From Allacma fusca (lineage: Eukaryota; Arthropoda; Collembola; Symphypleona; Sminthuridae), in NCBI GenBank assembly GCA_947179485.1, contig OX359250.1:15110539-15174538 (forward strand): a stretch of 64,000 nt of DNA. Reading direction: 5' to 3'. The notes under the pieces were generated by a model that saw nothing but the letters and a program-made list of their open reading frames with translations, ran no database searches and was not told the origin of the DNA. A program made the position numbers and the translations under genes. This document shows, one piece after another, positions 52,255 through 64,000 of this stretch (position 1 is the stretch's first letter; each line of letters begins with the position of its first letter).

Positions 52255-52849
52255 CTGAAGTAATATCCCTACTACTACAGTCTACTGTTTTGGTTCAAAT
52301 AGATGTCATACGACAATTTTGGTCATTTACTTCCCAAAAAGCCTCTACCTACTTTCCGAGTCTCGGCCTAAGCGTAAGAGCTGAAATAATTTACAAGCGT
52401 CCCGTCGAAACAGTCACGTCGACTGTTTTTAACACATTCATAAAAACAATCCTTCCTGAGGACTTTGCGGTGGGGGCATTAAATTTGACCAAAGTTCTGT
52501 AACCCTGTAGTTGCACTTAAGAGTCCAAGTCTTGATGCATACATAATGACGGGGCTTTGACGAAAGGAAGGTCTCCTCTGTAGTGGGCACAATGTGAAAC
52601 CGTGAGAGAATCCCGTCGAATCAGCTCCACACTCCACACAGACGATAAGAGATGAGACAGAAAGCAGTCAGTGAGTCAGTAAAGTGTACATTACGCATAA
52701 TATGCGTCGCACATTTTACACGCCGAAGAAGAGGAGACAAGATGAGGAAAATACTGTGGAAGACAGGGAAGGAAATGCATAAAAATCCAACAATGATAAG
52801 TTTCCTTTTCCAAAACCATTGCACTTGAGTATCTCTGTATCTCTGTATG

Positions 52850-52862
52850 TCTGTGTCTGTGT

Positions 52863-52902
<40 letters not shown>
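52850..52902. repeat. (GT)n microsatellite
   Basis: TCTGTGTC repeats grade into a pure GT run. Long His/Thr-rich frames here are artefacts of the repeat. Confidence 0.95.
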
Positions 52903-52904
<2 letters not shown>

Positions 52905-53951
52905 ATAAAATAGAAGTTAGCATCTTCAGGGTACCTTTTCCTCATCCATGGTGAAAAAGTTGGGAAGACATAAATACACGCAATGACATTGTGTACAAGT
53001 TTTCCACTTTTTTTTACACACACATCACACATACCCTCAAGTTTGCACGCTTGGAATGCGTCCGAACCTCCAGCCCTTGCAATATATGAGTCCATACTTC
53101 TCCTATATCTACATAAATTCTCACACACAGGCATGCCACGCATGGAGATTTAAAAGCTGGACTCATCTATTTACTAAACTGATGAAACTAACAGAAAAAA
53201 TGTTTGCATGCGTGGAGGTGCATATGCGGACCGGGTGGAGGGTATAGTCCAAAAAATATAGCCTATATTTATATATTTATACATATATAATTACATATGA
53301 GGGAACAAGTTGTTTTTAAAGTGTGGGGTATATATATATATATACAGGGAATGATACGTGAAAATTGACTATGTGTGTGAAGTTGTGGAGTCACATTGAA
53401 AAAGCTACATTGTATGGGATGCCAAAAGGAAAAAGAGGAGTCGTCCATGTATGAGTGGAGTTGCTAAACATTTCATTATTATGGCATGGTTGGGATTGAG
53501 ACTGTCGAGCCACACATAATAGATAGCAGAGTGATAGGATAGGACGGGCCTGGCACATATACTACACTCACTGAGAGTTGCAATGCAAGACCCAACAGCC
53601 AGGGTTGCGTGAGGATTTTCTTCGTATGCGAGAGAGTTTCCCTCACGCATAAATATAATGCAGTTAGCTAAAGCGTAAGTGTACATACAGTCGAGGGACA
53701 TTGAACTTTGTCGACACGTGCGGGGGAGGAAGAGCTGTGCACACATTACGTCCTTCCAGACCTCTCCCCCCCCCTCACGTCCAACGATTTTTCTTCCTCC
53801 TCTCAACCATCCCTCACATTATCCTTGTAGGAATGTCAGCTCCCCGCTTCCAGTCTCACTCTACTATTTCCCTACCCAATTTTATTACACATGGCACACT
53901 ATATTCCCTACAAATACAAATCCAAATGTATTTTTACAATTATTACCAGGA

Positions 53952-53973
53952 TTTTTTTTTTTTTTTTTTTTTT
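53952..53973. repeat. Poly-T homopolymer
   Basis: Twenty-two T in a row. A similar 20-base run lies at 9454-9473. No retroposed gene body is seen next to either. Confidence 0.95.
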
Positions 53974-56350
53974 GAGTTGGCTCATTTTTTAGCACCTTTC
54001 CCCATCGAATCTTCCTCAGAGTTAGGATTCTACCGGAGATTTTGGGTCCGTATGATGGAAATGTTCCTCAGCAAAGTCCTGCCATTGCATTGGGATGGGA
54101 GGGAAGATTCTCAAGTAAGAAATTCAAGGTTTGGAGACATTTCATGTTTATAAGTTGCGGACTGACCCAAGATTCCGCTCTACCCTCGTACCAAAATCCA
54201 GACGGAAAATAAGTTGAAAAGTTGAAGCCGACTCCCATGCCTTGGACTGAGTTGCTATGCACTATATTACTTGACGTCTAGTCTGTTTGGGCTCTCCCCC
54301 CTTGGAATCCCTCCCCTCCTCTCGACGCACACATACTACATGTGCATCTTCATTTGATTAACGACTAAACAATGTTTAGATTTACCTTTCCTATATAGAC
54401 AACTGTGTAGGGGTTTACATAGAATGTATTATTATCGCCACCTTCTAGGATGCATTCAATTGCATTCTGATTTCTTCTTCTTTTTCCATCCAGGCCTAGG
54501 TATAGTGTGTATATATATATATATATAGGTATATAGGGGTGTGTATACTAGAACATATAGGGAGAGACCTATCAAGCATCCATAGACAGTTTAAGGGATA
54601 CTTGCCTTGGCTGAGGCTCCAACTTTTGTGGGGAGTATAGGTATCTAGATATAGGGAGGAGGAGATGATGATAAAGTTTGATATATCAAATCCAATGTTG
54701 CAGTATGGATTAGCCCAAGACGGGACTGCTACTAGGATCCGATGATAGGGTGCATGCTATATACTGTGGACTGTGGATAGGGAATGTGTATGATCGGACG
54801 CACTTTTTAACTAACTCTATACTTTACATCGCTCGGCTCGTCTTCTCTAAGGACAACTTTGTCCAAATTGACCTTTTACACGTGGAGTTTTTGAGCACTT
54901 GTTTTTTTTTCTTCGTCCACACATACACAAATCCAATGTATTGGGTGGTTGGTAAACGTTCTGTTGCAGCCATCGCTCCGAGCTCTTCTATTATTATTGC
55001 GCGCCCGTGTCGTCTTACTCGGTTATTTCCACTTCTCCTTTCTGTCTACATGTTCCGAAGGATTTAACACACTAGAGAAATACTTGTTCCAACTCTTACA
55101 TTATACTCCTCACTTGTTTTAAATAGTCGGAGGAAACAAGAGTTTTCAGGTTTCCGCATCCATCCCAATTCCTCCGTACACTCCCAACATAACATAACCC
55201 TTGTCGAAATCGGACTGGATTTCAATGGAATCTGTAGTAATGTAATATTAGCTTATGTCATTCCTCAAAGTTTTTCTTGAATTAATTCCAAAGGAGTGGG
55301 AATTCTTCAATAGGAGTAGTACACTAGTACTTGAGTATCTATGGATGTATCTACATGTATAATTATTACTACCAGAGCTTGTTCAAATATAGATGGAATT
55401 ATTATAACTGCATACGAGTCACATACTGTATGGGTAAATATGTATCTATCTATCTATAGTTTGCCTTTTGTTATCTCTGTGCTGAGGATTTTTTTTTTGA
55501 TCCAAAAGGATTATGTAAACTATGCCTTGAGCTCCGGTAATACTCATGTATAGGGAGAGTTGAGATTTGTACATAGGCTTGTGTGTACATACTCTCTCAC
55601 ACACACACACACACACACAGTGAGATTAAGTTACGACATCAGTTGTACGTATAGCCAGAGTCGTCTATAATGTGTGTGTATATGAATGAGTCCAGGGAGA
55701 GCTGTTTCAAGTAAAGAGTGGATATCTATGAGAGCTAACAGAAGAGAGTTAGGAGTAATAATTGTTGTAGTATTCGTCCGATAAGATGTACAAGGTAAAC
55801 TTTCAAGTTTTCAAGTCCTTGTTGCTCCACAAAAAGCTTAAGTTACTTATTTCCCTTAAGAATTACCATTCGGATAGCTTATGGTATTTTCGTTATGGTT
55901 ATTGCAACTTTTTCTATTTCTCTGTTTTTCTACAAATTACTGACGCTGGGAGTTCCTCTTGAACTCTGTCAGAGTTCCACTGGTTTAACTTCCAGTCCCA
56001 GATGCAGGCATAGATATGCAGATGCTATGTAGATATACAGAGAGAGAGAGAGAAAGAGGAGGTATTACTGTATTACTGTACGGTCCATTGCATGTTTCCA
56101 GGAATCCTCACTCCTCACTCCTCTTTTACAGAGATGAAACAAGGAAACTTGAACTTTCTGGTTAAGGGCATATATTCCTATTTGATATAGCATTACTTAC
56201 TAAATCCAACTTTGCATCCAAGTACAGGGTTATGGGAGTGCAGGGTTTGGCTTGAACAGACCGAAGGAAGAAAGTTAGGCGTGAGCCTAACTTCTCATTT
56301 GGTTCCTATTGTTATCATTATAGAGAGGAGGATGCAAATGGTAATAGTAT

Positions 56351-56391
56351 ATATATATATATAATTATATATATATATATATAATTATATG
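56351..56391. repeat. AT-only palindromic tract
   Basis: Two TA runs joined by AATT make a self-complementary block of about 40 bp, with cruciform potential. Confidence 0.85.
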
Positions 56392-57502
56392 TATGGGGGT
56401 TTATTTCAACTGTGAATATCATCTTTGATTGATCAACACCTTTCGTATGATTGATCGTGCAAGCCCTATGGTATTTCTGGTTCGTCATGGATTATTTGCA
56501 GTTGTGTCAAAGAAAAGGGACAAAAGTGTCGTTAAGTTAAGGGATTCCTATAGAGCATTTTGGACTGGACTATTGTACAGTATTGTGCCTCGTTGGAGAT
56601 GCGTGGTTCCATTACGAGGCATGTGCGGGGTGCGTATGAGTAGATATATACATAAGGGGAATGTGAAATAGTAGTACTAATAAAACAAGGTTCTGTATGG
56701 ACATCGACAAAGGAAGCAAGGGCAGAAATGCATGAAGAGCAGAGAGACAGAGCCGAAGTGAGCAGACTAGTAATAAAAGCAGTTGAGAGTTCCATTATGA
56801 CATGATTTTTATGAGGTTCCTACTGTCATTGTAAAAACTTTCGCTCTCATCTTACCTCCAAAGTGCGTGTACATGTTATGTTTTTATCCGCACTAGTCTT
56901 AAGTGTAGGTGATAGGAGCTTTTAACTGCATAAGCAATGGTTAAGGATCCGGCTGAGCCACTGTCTATGGTTATGTATGTCCACAGTTAACAAAACATAC
57001 TTATAGGTCTGGTTTGTGAGAACATTGCACATTTTTATGGCGATTCCCTAACCAAGACGCACAAAAGAGATTTACCTAGCCCTATAGATACTTGCCCAAA
57101 CAACAACGACAAGAACCGAGGCAAGAGAAAATTTCTTTAAAGAGACGAAAAAAAAATTTTTTTTTTTTGTACAGATATCTATATCTAAATATTTGAGACT
57201 ATATACATGCACATATCAGATACGCTGAAGTTCTACACACGCAGGGAGGATTCTCTTGATGGATACATAGTTGCATCGCCTTTTGCAATTAATGCTTACC
57301 TTTACCTTCAAGACTTGAAATGCCATAGAAATAAATGTATGGAGTAGACCAAAGACGATTTTCAAGACTATACTGCGGTTATATAGGTGGACGCACTGCA
57401 GGAGTGAAAGAAAGGCAATCTTTTACGCACCACGCACACACACAACATACATTTGCGTACAACGTTATGCAATCGATGTTGTGCTCATCTCCAAAAGCAA
57501 TG

Positions 57503-57504
<2 letters not shown>

Positions 57505-57542
<38 letters not shown>

Positions 57543-57620
57543 ATATCTCCATCTCGCATCTCTCTATTTCTAACTTGAATCTCTATATCTCTCAGGGAAA
57601 TCTCTATAGCCATCTCGCTC
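57505..57620. repeat. (CT)n grading into degenerate TATCTC repeats
   Basis: A pure CT run to about 57536 is followed by imperfect ATCTCTATATCTC units. Confidence 0.9.
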
Positions 57621-59688
57621 TCTGTCATATATGCTGCATGCCGCACGCAGCTTTGAAAATATTATCAGTGCTCTGGGATGCCCTACAGCAGCATCCTCTC
57701 GTCCAATGATCCATACTTATGTACACTCCATGCACACGAGATGCAGGTACGGTGAGGCTCGTTGAGTGCAAGTATAGCTCAAGTGGTGTGAGACATCCAT
57801 ACGTTGCATTGCATAACTTTGCACGCACACACACACACACACAGACTACACCATCGTATTTTTTCCCAGCGAGAGAAAGAGAGAGAATCAGTAGACATTC
57901 CATTAAATTACCATATCATTTACAATGTACGTACTACGCATCAGACAATTTCCCTGATGAAAAAAATCTATAGTTTTGTGTCCGCACTAAACATGTAAAT
58001 CCCACTCCCGTGCTAATACTGTTCTCATATAAAACCAACTTCCTTGCATGCATTGGTGGGAAATGCTATGCGAACCTACAAGGTGACTTACGTGCATACT
58101 GAAGCGAACGGAACTATAGTTACGCATAAACATAGACTCCCTGAACCTGTGTACTGTTGTATGCACAGTCGTACACACGTACGGGTGACTAAAACCATAC
58201 GCATGGTAACATTGCGTAGAAACATGTACCCTATAATTGTTTCTTTCACTTTCGGGCTTCTGCCATTATTTTCTCGAATGGGATTTTATTATTTACAACA
58301 TTACTTTTTAAAAGTCTTCACATTGTTCTCTAGTACAAACACTACTCATGTAAAAAGGCAAGAGAGTAATAAGAAGCAAGTCAGGCTTCGAAGTTGGTTC
58401 CAAGTTGGAACGTCCAAGTAATAATTGTTAGGTTGTCCAAGAAACGTATGCTTTACTGCCTGTGGCTCTGTATGAAGTTTTTCTCGACTGTGATGTGCTA
58501 TTTTACTTCTCTCCGTATACAACTCAGATTCTCTGTATGATACACACACACATACACACACACACACACACTCAACCACTCTAGACTTATATAGAAGAGA
58601 ATCTCTGACACACCCGGTTCATCTCTTCTCTGTTGGTGTGGATTATTATTCCGTGCTGTAAACCCAGTTTAAACGTGTATTAACAATATATTAATGCCCC
58701 TGCCTCCTACTATATCCTCACAGAGATTTACTACTTACCAGTGTGTAGTCCTGGGAATCTCAGGGAGATGTACAGCCTCACAATAATTCAGTCTACTTAT
58801 AATTAAGTCTCGTTTCTCATAATAGGCAATATATATTGCAAGGATATAATCAACCTTAGAAAATGCAAGACAATTTCCGAGAATAAAAGCACCTACGAAA
58901 CACCACCTAGTAAATAAAGCCTTTGGAATATGCATTCATCCAACAACACAGGGAAATAATAGGACGTATGTGAAACAGAACCTGTGAAGTAGAACTGGGA
59001 AGATCTTGGAATTGGAAGATATGAGCAGACTCTATTCTAATATCTCTATAATTCTCCTCCATACATACGTACATACTTCCACACTCCCAAAATAATGCCC
59101 TGGGTTCCTGTAACAGTCGGAATTTCAAGTAGGGCCAGAATGGCTGAAAATATAGGGAAATGCAAGGGCAATTCATAGAGATAATTGAAAGCATTTTCAG
59201 TAAGGGATTTGTCCCCATAAAATATTAATGGGTTTTGCAGTGCATTAACATATGTAGAAAATGAGGACAATACAATGACAATACTGTGGGAATATTATGT
59301 AAGGAAAGAGGGAATGAGAATTTCCTTAGGAAGGAGACCTCAACAGAGAAGAATAGACTTGGACAAACGAGAATGGAGAGAGACCAGCAAGAAACTTGGT
59401 GCAGTCGTATCAAAGGGGAAACAGAGAGATGCGTTTTGTTCCCGTTCTTATAACACTCCATACTTCTGGCTTCTGTTACTTTTCGTGAAGTTAGATACTG
59501 ACGTTGTTCTTTCCTGCGTTTTTCTTGAGACTGCATGTGCTTTTCATTCTCAGGTCCTTGTGTCTATATACGAGCAGAGGGAATTCTATTGTGTGTATCT
59601 ATCCTTTTGCATTCTGCAGCGCGTCGGGTGGACGGACTTCTATCCAGGAGTATATTTCTTATGTACGTGAGTGCAGTTCGGTTCAACA

Positions 59689-59691
<3 letters not shown>

Positions 59692-59721
<30 letters not shown>
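59692..59721. repeat. (GA)n microsatellite
   Basis: Fifteen GA units. Confidence 0.97.
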
Positions 59722-59726
<5 letters not shown>

Positions 59727-59973
59727 TCAAGTAGTTACATAATACTACGTGGGAAGGGAGCGTATCGGCGTAAAACATGAAATCAATAGGAACCCTATTT
59801 AATCTGTCCACACAGAATGTTCTTGGTGGTGTGGCTCTCTAACCCTATTTCTTATTACATGGCTCCAATAACTCCACGTATGTACTTATGTCTCATTTGA
59901 GAATCTCCAAGTTAGAGTTAGAGTATGGGAAATGCAAGAGTAGTCATATTGAGTCTGATAGCAAGGTCTTATT

Positions 59974-60183
59974 TTGATATGGAATCACACATTGCTCCAA
60001 CTTGATCATATCAAGAATCACGGATTGGTTCTTAAGAAGAAGAAGAAGAAGACGACGACGACGAAGAAGAAGAAGCATAAGAAAAAGAAAAAGAAGTCAA
60101 GGCGCGACACTCACTCTCACTCTCACTCAGTGCAGCCAGCCCCACCAAGTCCAAGCTGGAGTATGGAGAGTATGCTGGATTGA
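59974..60183 (+). CDS. Possible Lys-rich terminal exon (unrecognised)
   Basis: An open frame closes at TGA (60181-60183). It reads a Lys run broken by four Thr, then KKKKHKKKKKKSRRD, a His-Ser repeat and a Pro-rich tail ending SWSMESMLD. Lysine is coded by mixed AAG and AAA, and the unique tail is not simple repeat, which favours real coding. Against it: there is no ATG in frame before the Lys run, the acceptors are weak, and the core overlaps an (AAG)n/(ACG)n purine repeat. Lys-rich tails of this kind occur in nuclear proteins; no family is recognised. Confidence 0.2.
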   Translation: MIWNHTLLQLDHIKNHGLVLKKKKKKTTTTKKKKHKKKKKKSRRDTHSHSHSVQPAPPSPSWSMESMLD

Positions 60184-61044
60184 TAAATTTTCTCAACAAC
60201 TTGATGACACAGTCAAGATTTATAGCGTGGAACATGCAGGACCGACAAAAAACATCAAGTGATCGACATTAGTTTTTTTCCTTCTATTTTAGCTTCTCCC
60301 TGACTTTTACATATCATTTTTTTTTACGACTCAACAGAAACAAAACTTTGTACATTCTAGCACACTTCCTTTTGTTTTTCATATTGAAATTCATGGAAAA
60401 TTTATGCAATGTTCTTATTATTCGGGTTATTTATGCGTGGATTTCAGTCCTTCGTGTCTTCAGGTTTCATCTTGTCCTTTATATTTCAGGGGCTTTATAC
60501 TATATTCCCGTACTTGGGATTTTATGCTATTAGCTTGTTTGGGGGGAAATCTAATTGCTACATGGATTATATAGCTTAAACGTATCCATAGTTCCAGTAC
60601 CTGGAATTTTAAACGAAAGTTTTATTTGGAATTAATTATGAACAATGATAGACACTCATGGAATAAGGGAAGCTGTCAATATATACATATGTAAAAAAAG
60701 TTATTTGAATTGAAGGTAAATGATGTTTAGCAATTTTTAGCTTGTTTGTATTAATATTGATGTTCCATGAGCTGACATCAATTCGGATGTGTTCCAGTGT
60801 GGTAGAATCCAGAGCGGAAACACGCGCCGAGAAAAGAGCAATTTAAAAAAAAGAACAATGGGAATATGAGCTATGTTTTGAATTTTATGAAAGAGAAATA
60901 AAAACCCTATAAGGATTTAATCATGAGCGAGTATTCCACTCATCATTATAATAGTCATGATGGCTTTCCGTATACTACGAGCACGCACGTTATGCAATTC
61001 GTGAGTAAGAATAAAGTGAAAATTTAGTAGGGCATTGCACTTGA

Positions 61045-61098
61045 GTGTGTGTGTGTGTGTGTGTGAGTGTGTGTGTGTGTGTGAGTGCAAGTGTGTGC
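61045..61098. repeat. (GT)n microsatellite with GAGT interruptions
   Basis: Two GT runs separated and followed by GAGTGT. Confidence 0.93.
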
Positions 61099-63357
61099 GT
61101 AAGTGAAGATACATTTAGACAGAGTAACGTCTATTCTCTATCTTCCAGTTCATAACCACATGAGCGCAAAATAAATCTCCAGCTCTTTTTATTTATTCCC
61201 TGAGATTAACGCATCCTTTCAGCCATATAAACTATTTCTATGTGGCAGTGTATTTAGAGACTCCTCTTTAAAACCTTACGCAATTCTCCATCCCAGATAT
61301 TCACTTTTAGCTTCCCCTTGAGTCATAATAATAATATTTCTGTCACTTTAACAATACCACTACGATTAGTCACATAGCTGCTTCGAGCTCGTTACAGACA
61401 GTGTAAGTACATGAGTTAAAGGTCTATGTATATCTATACCTAAATATGTCCTTACTTCCATAGAGCCTGGGATGCTGAGGAGAATCCTGTACATAGAACA
61501 ATTTTATCACAAATTTGGCTCCGATACTTGATAACAACAACAAGGCTTTATTTTTGACGTACCATGACTGGTAATGAAATACTGAACGTTTCCAGTGAGC
61601 AATTCATTTTACAAACATATGTATCCCTTCCTATGGGAGAATTTCCAGTTTAGAAAATTCCCGAAATAACTGTAAACTTTATCAAATACATGCCGATATG
61701 AGTTAGATACTAGTTGATATGCCCTCTGACTCAATTAATGCTCGGCCGTCAATTCAGCGGGATGTGAATACTTGCACAATGTTTCATTTCGTCGCCCTCC
61801 TTATCTTTACATTGTGTTTAATGACTTGTCTCAAAAATAATGTATTTTGCCTTTTCCGCTCTTTCTCGCTATTAATCAACCTCGTTGTAGTTTATTTACT
61901 GAGAAGCTAAGGTGCGAATGTAAAGTGGCTCTTATAATTACTAATAGGATGGACTCAACTGTATATGTACATATCTACATAAAACTATACACCGTAACTT
62001 CAGTAAGCCTACTTTTTGACCGGCGTACGGCACACTCATTCCACACATTGCATGATACATGAAAGAGAGGAATTGTTGATACCCAAACTCAAGATACTGC
62101 TGGAAGTTATACTCCACTAAAACACACGAGTCTCATTTCCAATTCAGAATTCAAGGAAGGTTGGACGAGGACAGGGGAATTTGCTGTATATTTTTGGTCC
62201 GTTTTTCACGGTTCACACGACAACAAGCCTCTCAAGTGATTACAGCAAGTGATGTGCTCGTAGGTAGAAAAGTCTCAGAGGTGTGTGTAGCATTATTCTT
62301 TGGATGTTGAGTACAGCACGGCTAAAGGAGCTCTCGCATATCTTGGCTTGATTGTCAGGAAAATTACATTGACATTGTGGTAATTATGGTAAACTTGCTC
62401 GTTCCTTCCATTGATACATGTTCCCAGTTACCTTCGCCTTGTATAGCATATCTTGCCATAAGCATCCAAAAATTTTAACAAACTTGCCGTAATTTAAGTA
62501 ATGTTTACAACCTGAGCTCAGTTTGAGGGTTATTGTAGTTAAATTCCTTTTTTTCTCTCTCTTAAGAAACATACACCGTGCGAGGAGTCCCTTGGGAATT
62601 CAAATCATTCTAGTCATGAGCTTCGACTCTCAAGTGACAGTCTGTAAGCCCATACACTGACAAGAGAAAAGAAGAGGCACAACAAGGAAAATCCAGTAGG
62701 TTCACATATGCTCATACATGAACATCATGAATGGTCTTGGAGCTATGCCGTAACTTAGAACTAGTTAGCAGTAAATGTGCTCTAAATGACACTATACGGT
62801 TTTTCTACGAAGCAAAATAGTACTGACACTGAGAGACGTCTCTAGAGGTATCTACATAATTATATATCTGTAATACCACAGTTGTACATCCATATCCAGT
62901 GACAGTCAAGCATTCGCACTTACACGTGTATAGAAGCTAACCAACAACAATAAAGATCATTGAAATATGAAACGTTATTGAAATAACCCCAAGAACACAT
63001 TAATACAGTTTAGTTGGACGGGAACGACATTTTAAATCAAATATGACACCTTAAACATACACAAATGACGGGGCTCACACCTATGGGTTTTGTCATAACA
63101 CTCCTACATTTCTACAAATGTCCAAACAAAAGGCTGCTCCTCAATATTCCTAATCACATTTGCCTCAGAGCCGTCCATTTGGACGCGGGTGATAGCCAAT
63201 ACAAAGAGAATCAATTGGTGAGCCATTGGGTGAAGGCGATGAAATACGACTAATTTATTGATTCATATGGGTAATAATACCATGATATGTATTTCCAAGA
63301 GTAACCACTCTTTTGACAAGGAGTCCTTTCCTTGCTTGTATAGATACACCACCTGTG

Positions 63358-63386
63358 TACATACACACATACATACATACACACAT

Positions 63387-63430
<44 letters not shown>
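63358..63430. repeat. (AC)n microsatellite with ATAC flank
   Basis: CATACATA units lead into about 20 AC units ending in CGCACGCA. Confidence 0.95.
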
Positions 63431-64000
63431 GCAGTAAGTACTCAACCCAAAGTTTTCTTTGCATGAAATTATGATTCCGACATTCTCACCCTTAAACTAC
63501 TCACATTTCATTATTTAACTGCAAAAGTGTGCGATCAAGCTAATCAATTTGCGTATCTACACACTTTCCTTTATTTATGTTTCTACGACGATGTTAATTG
63601 TGCAGCTCTGGATTGTCTGTGTCTGACGTTGACATTAACAAGTGTTATACGCCAGTGGTATAGATACAAATGTACCTACATATGTACATGTCTGCATGAG
63701 TCTAAAGGAAATCCAGAGCAAGAGCAACGGGTACAGGGAGACGGGAAAGTGACAGCATTTGAGTAAAGTATGCAGGTATATTTAAGGTATGAATTTATTA
63801 TTCAACATTACCACATACATTGTTCCCTAATTTTTGAGTGGGGAAACCCTCATTATGTCGCGGTAATTCTGACAAATTAGACAGAGTGCTTATCATTACT
63901 TCGGAATTGGTTGACGGTTAATTAGAACTGTAACTGAAATGTGCGTGTGAGTTGTAGGTGAATGTGTGTGTGTGTGTGTGAATGCATGTGTGTGGATATG

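Larger units (their letters stand above)
51140..59973. other. Region without a supported gene
   Basis: It contains simple repeats, poly-T, AT palindromes and chance ORFs of up to about 150 codons that overlap repeats. A CACGTGGAG motif is at 54879. Confidence 0.5.
60184..64000. other. Region without a supported gene
   Basis: AT-rich sequence with two long dinucleotide repeats (61045, 63358) and only short ORFs. Confidence 0.5.

Noticed and set aside
52621..53143. Minus-strand ORFs of 100 and 150 codons
   Set aside because: They run through the (GT)n tract and show no domain.
53679..54153. Plus-strand ORFs of about 98 and 150 codons
   Set aside because: They cross a 22-base poly-T (poly-Phe), with no recognisable protein and no splice support.
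58735..58935. Minus-strand ORF ending at a strong donor (CACTG|GTAAGTAG)
   Set aside because: The donor is good, but the only nearby downstream acceptor has a weak pyrimidine tract and meets a stop after about two codons; no domain is seen.
59275..59670. 131-codon plus-strand ORF
   Set aside because: Overlaps a comparable minus-strand ORF, has no domain, and its length is within chance expectation for this composition.
1..64000. CRISPR arrays, operons or prokaryotic features
   Set aside because: The window is clearly eukaryotic, with spliced genes and microsatellites; the only regular repeats are di- and trinucleotide tracts.

Overview
This is a eukaryotic window, AT-rich and gene-poor. It has spliceosomal GT-AG introns, dense dinucleotide microsatellites ((CA)n, (TG)n, (CT)n, (GA)n), TACATA/TATGTA-type tracts and long non-coding stretches. 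The best-supported gene is a clear arthropod Krüppel homolog 1 (Kr-h1). The compact introns, AT-rich composition and microsatellite density fit a copepod crustacean, perhaps a caligid sea louse, but that placement is inference; 'arthropod' is secure and 'copepod' is not.

Layout. (1) 1-11.5 kb is mostly non-coding. It holds a possible two-exon coding fragment at 2003-2723, foldback sequences near 5.45 and 8.25 kb, and broken ORFs near 10.4-11.5 kb. (2) 11.55-21.58 kb is a 10-kb low-complexity AT-rich tract downstream of Kr-h1. Its base skew suggests it may be transcribed with Kr-h1 as a very long 3' UTR. (3) 21578-24510, minus strand, is Kr-h1: three coding exons, 808 aa, eight C2H2 zinc fingers. 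(4) 24.5-26.9 kb is the Kr-h1 upstream region. It carries opposed (CA)n and (TG)n tracts and, 532 bp before the start codon, an exact match to the 12-bp core of the juvenile-hormone response element described for silkworm Kr-h1. (5) 26.9-49.7 kb is microsatellite-rich sequence with only weak gene candidates, such as a Cys-rich ORF at 35.7-35.95 kb. (6) 49721-51140, plus strand, is a compact TATA-containing gene with three coding exons. It encodes a 267-aa secreted, Gly/Leu/Asn/Gln/Tyr-rich protein with an acidic propeptide and a furin-type site; I do not recognise the family. (7) 51.1-64 kb is non-coding with many simple repeats and one doubtful Lys-rich ORF at 60.0 kb.

Function. Kr-h1 is the early-response transcription factor downstream of the sesquiterpenoid hormone receptor Met (juvenile hormone in insects, methyl farnesoate in crustaceans). 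The response-element match upstream of the gene is the most interesting regulatory signal here. The secreted-protein gene lies 25 kb away on the other strand, and nothing in the sequence links the two. I found no tRNA, rRNA, CRISPR array or intact transposon.
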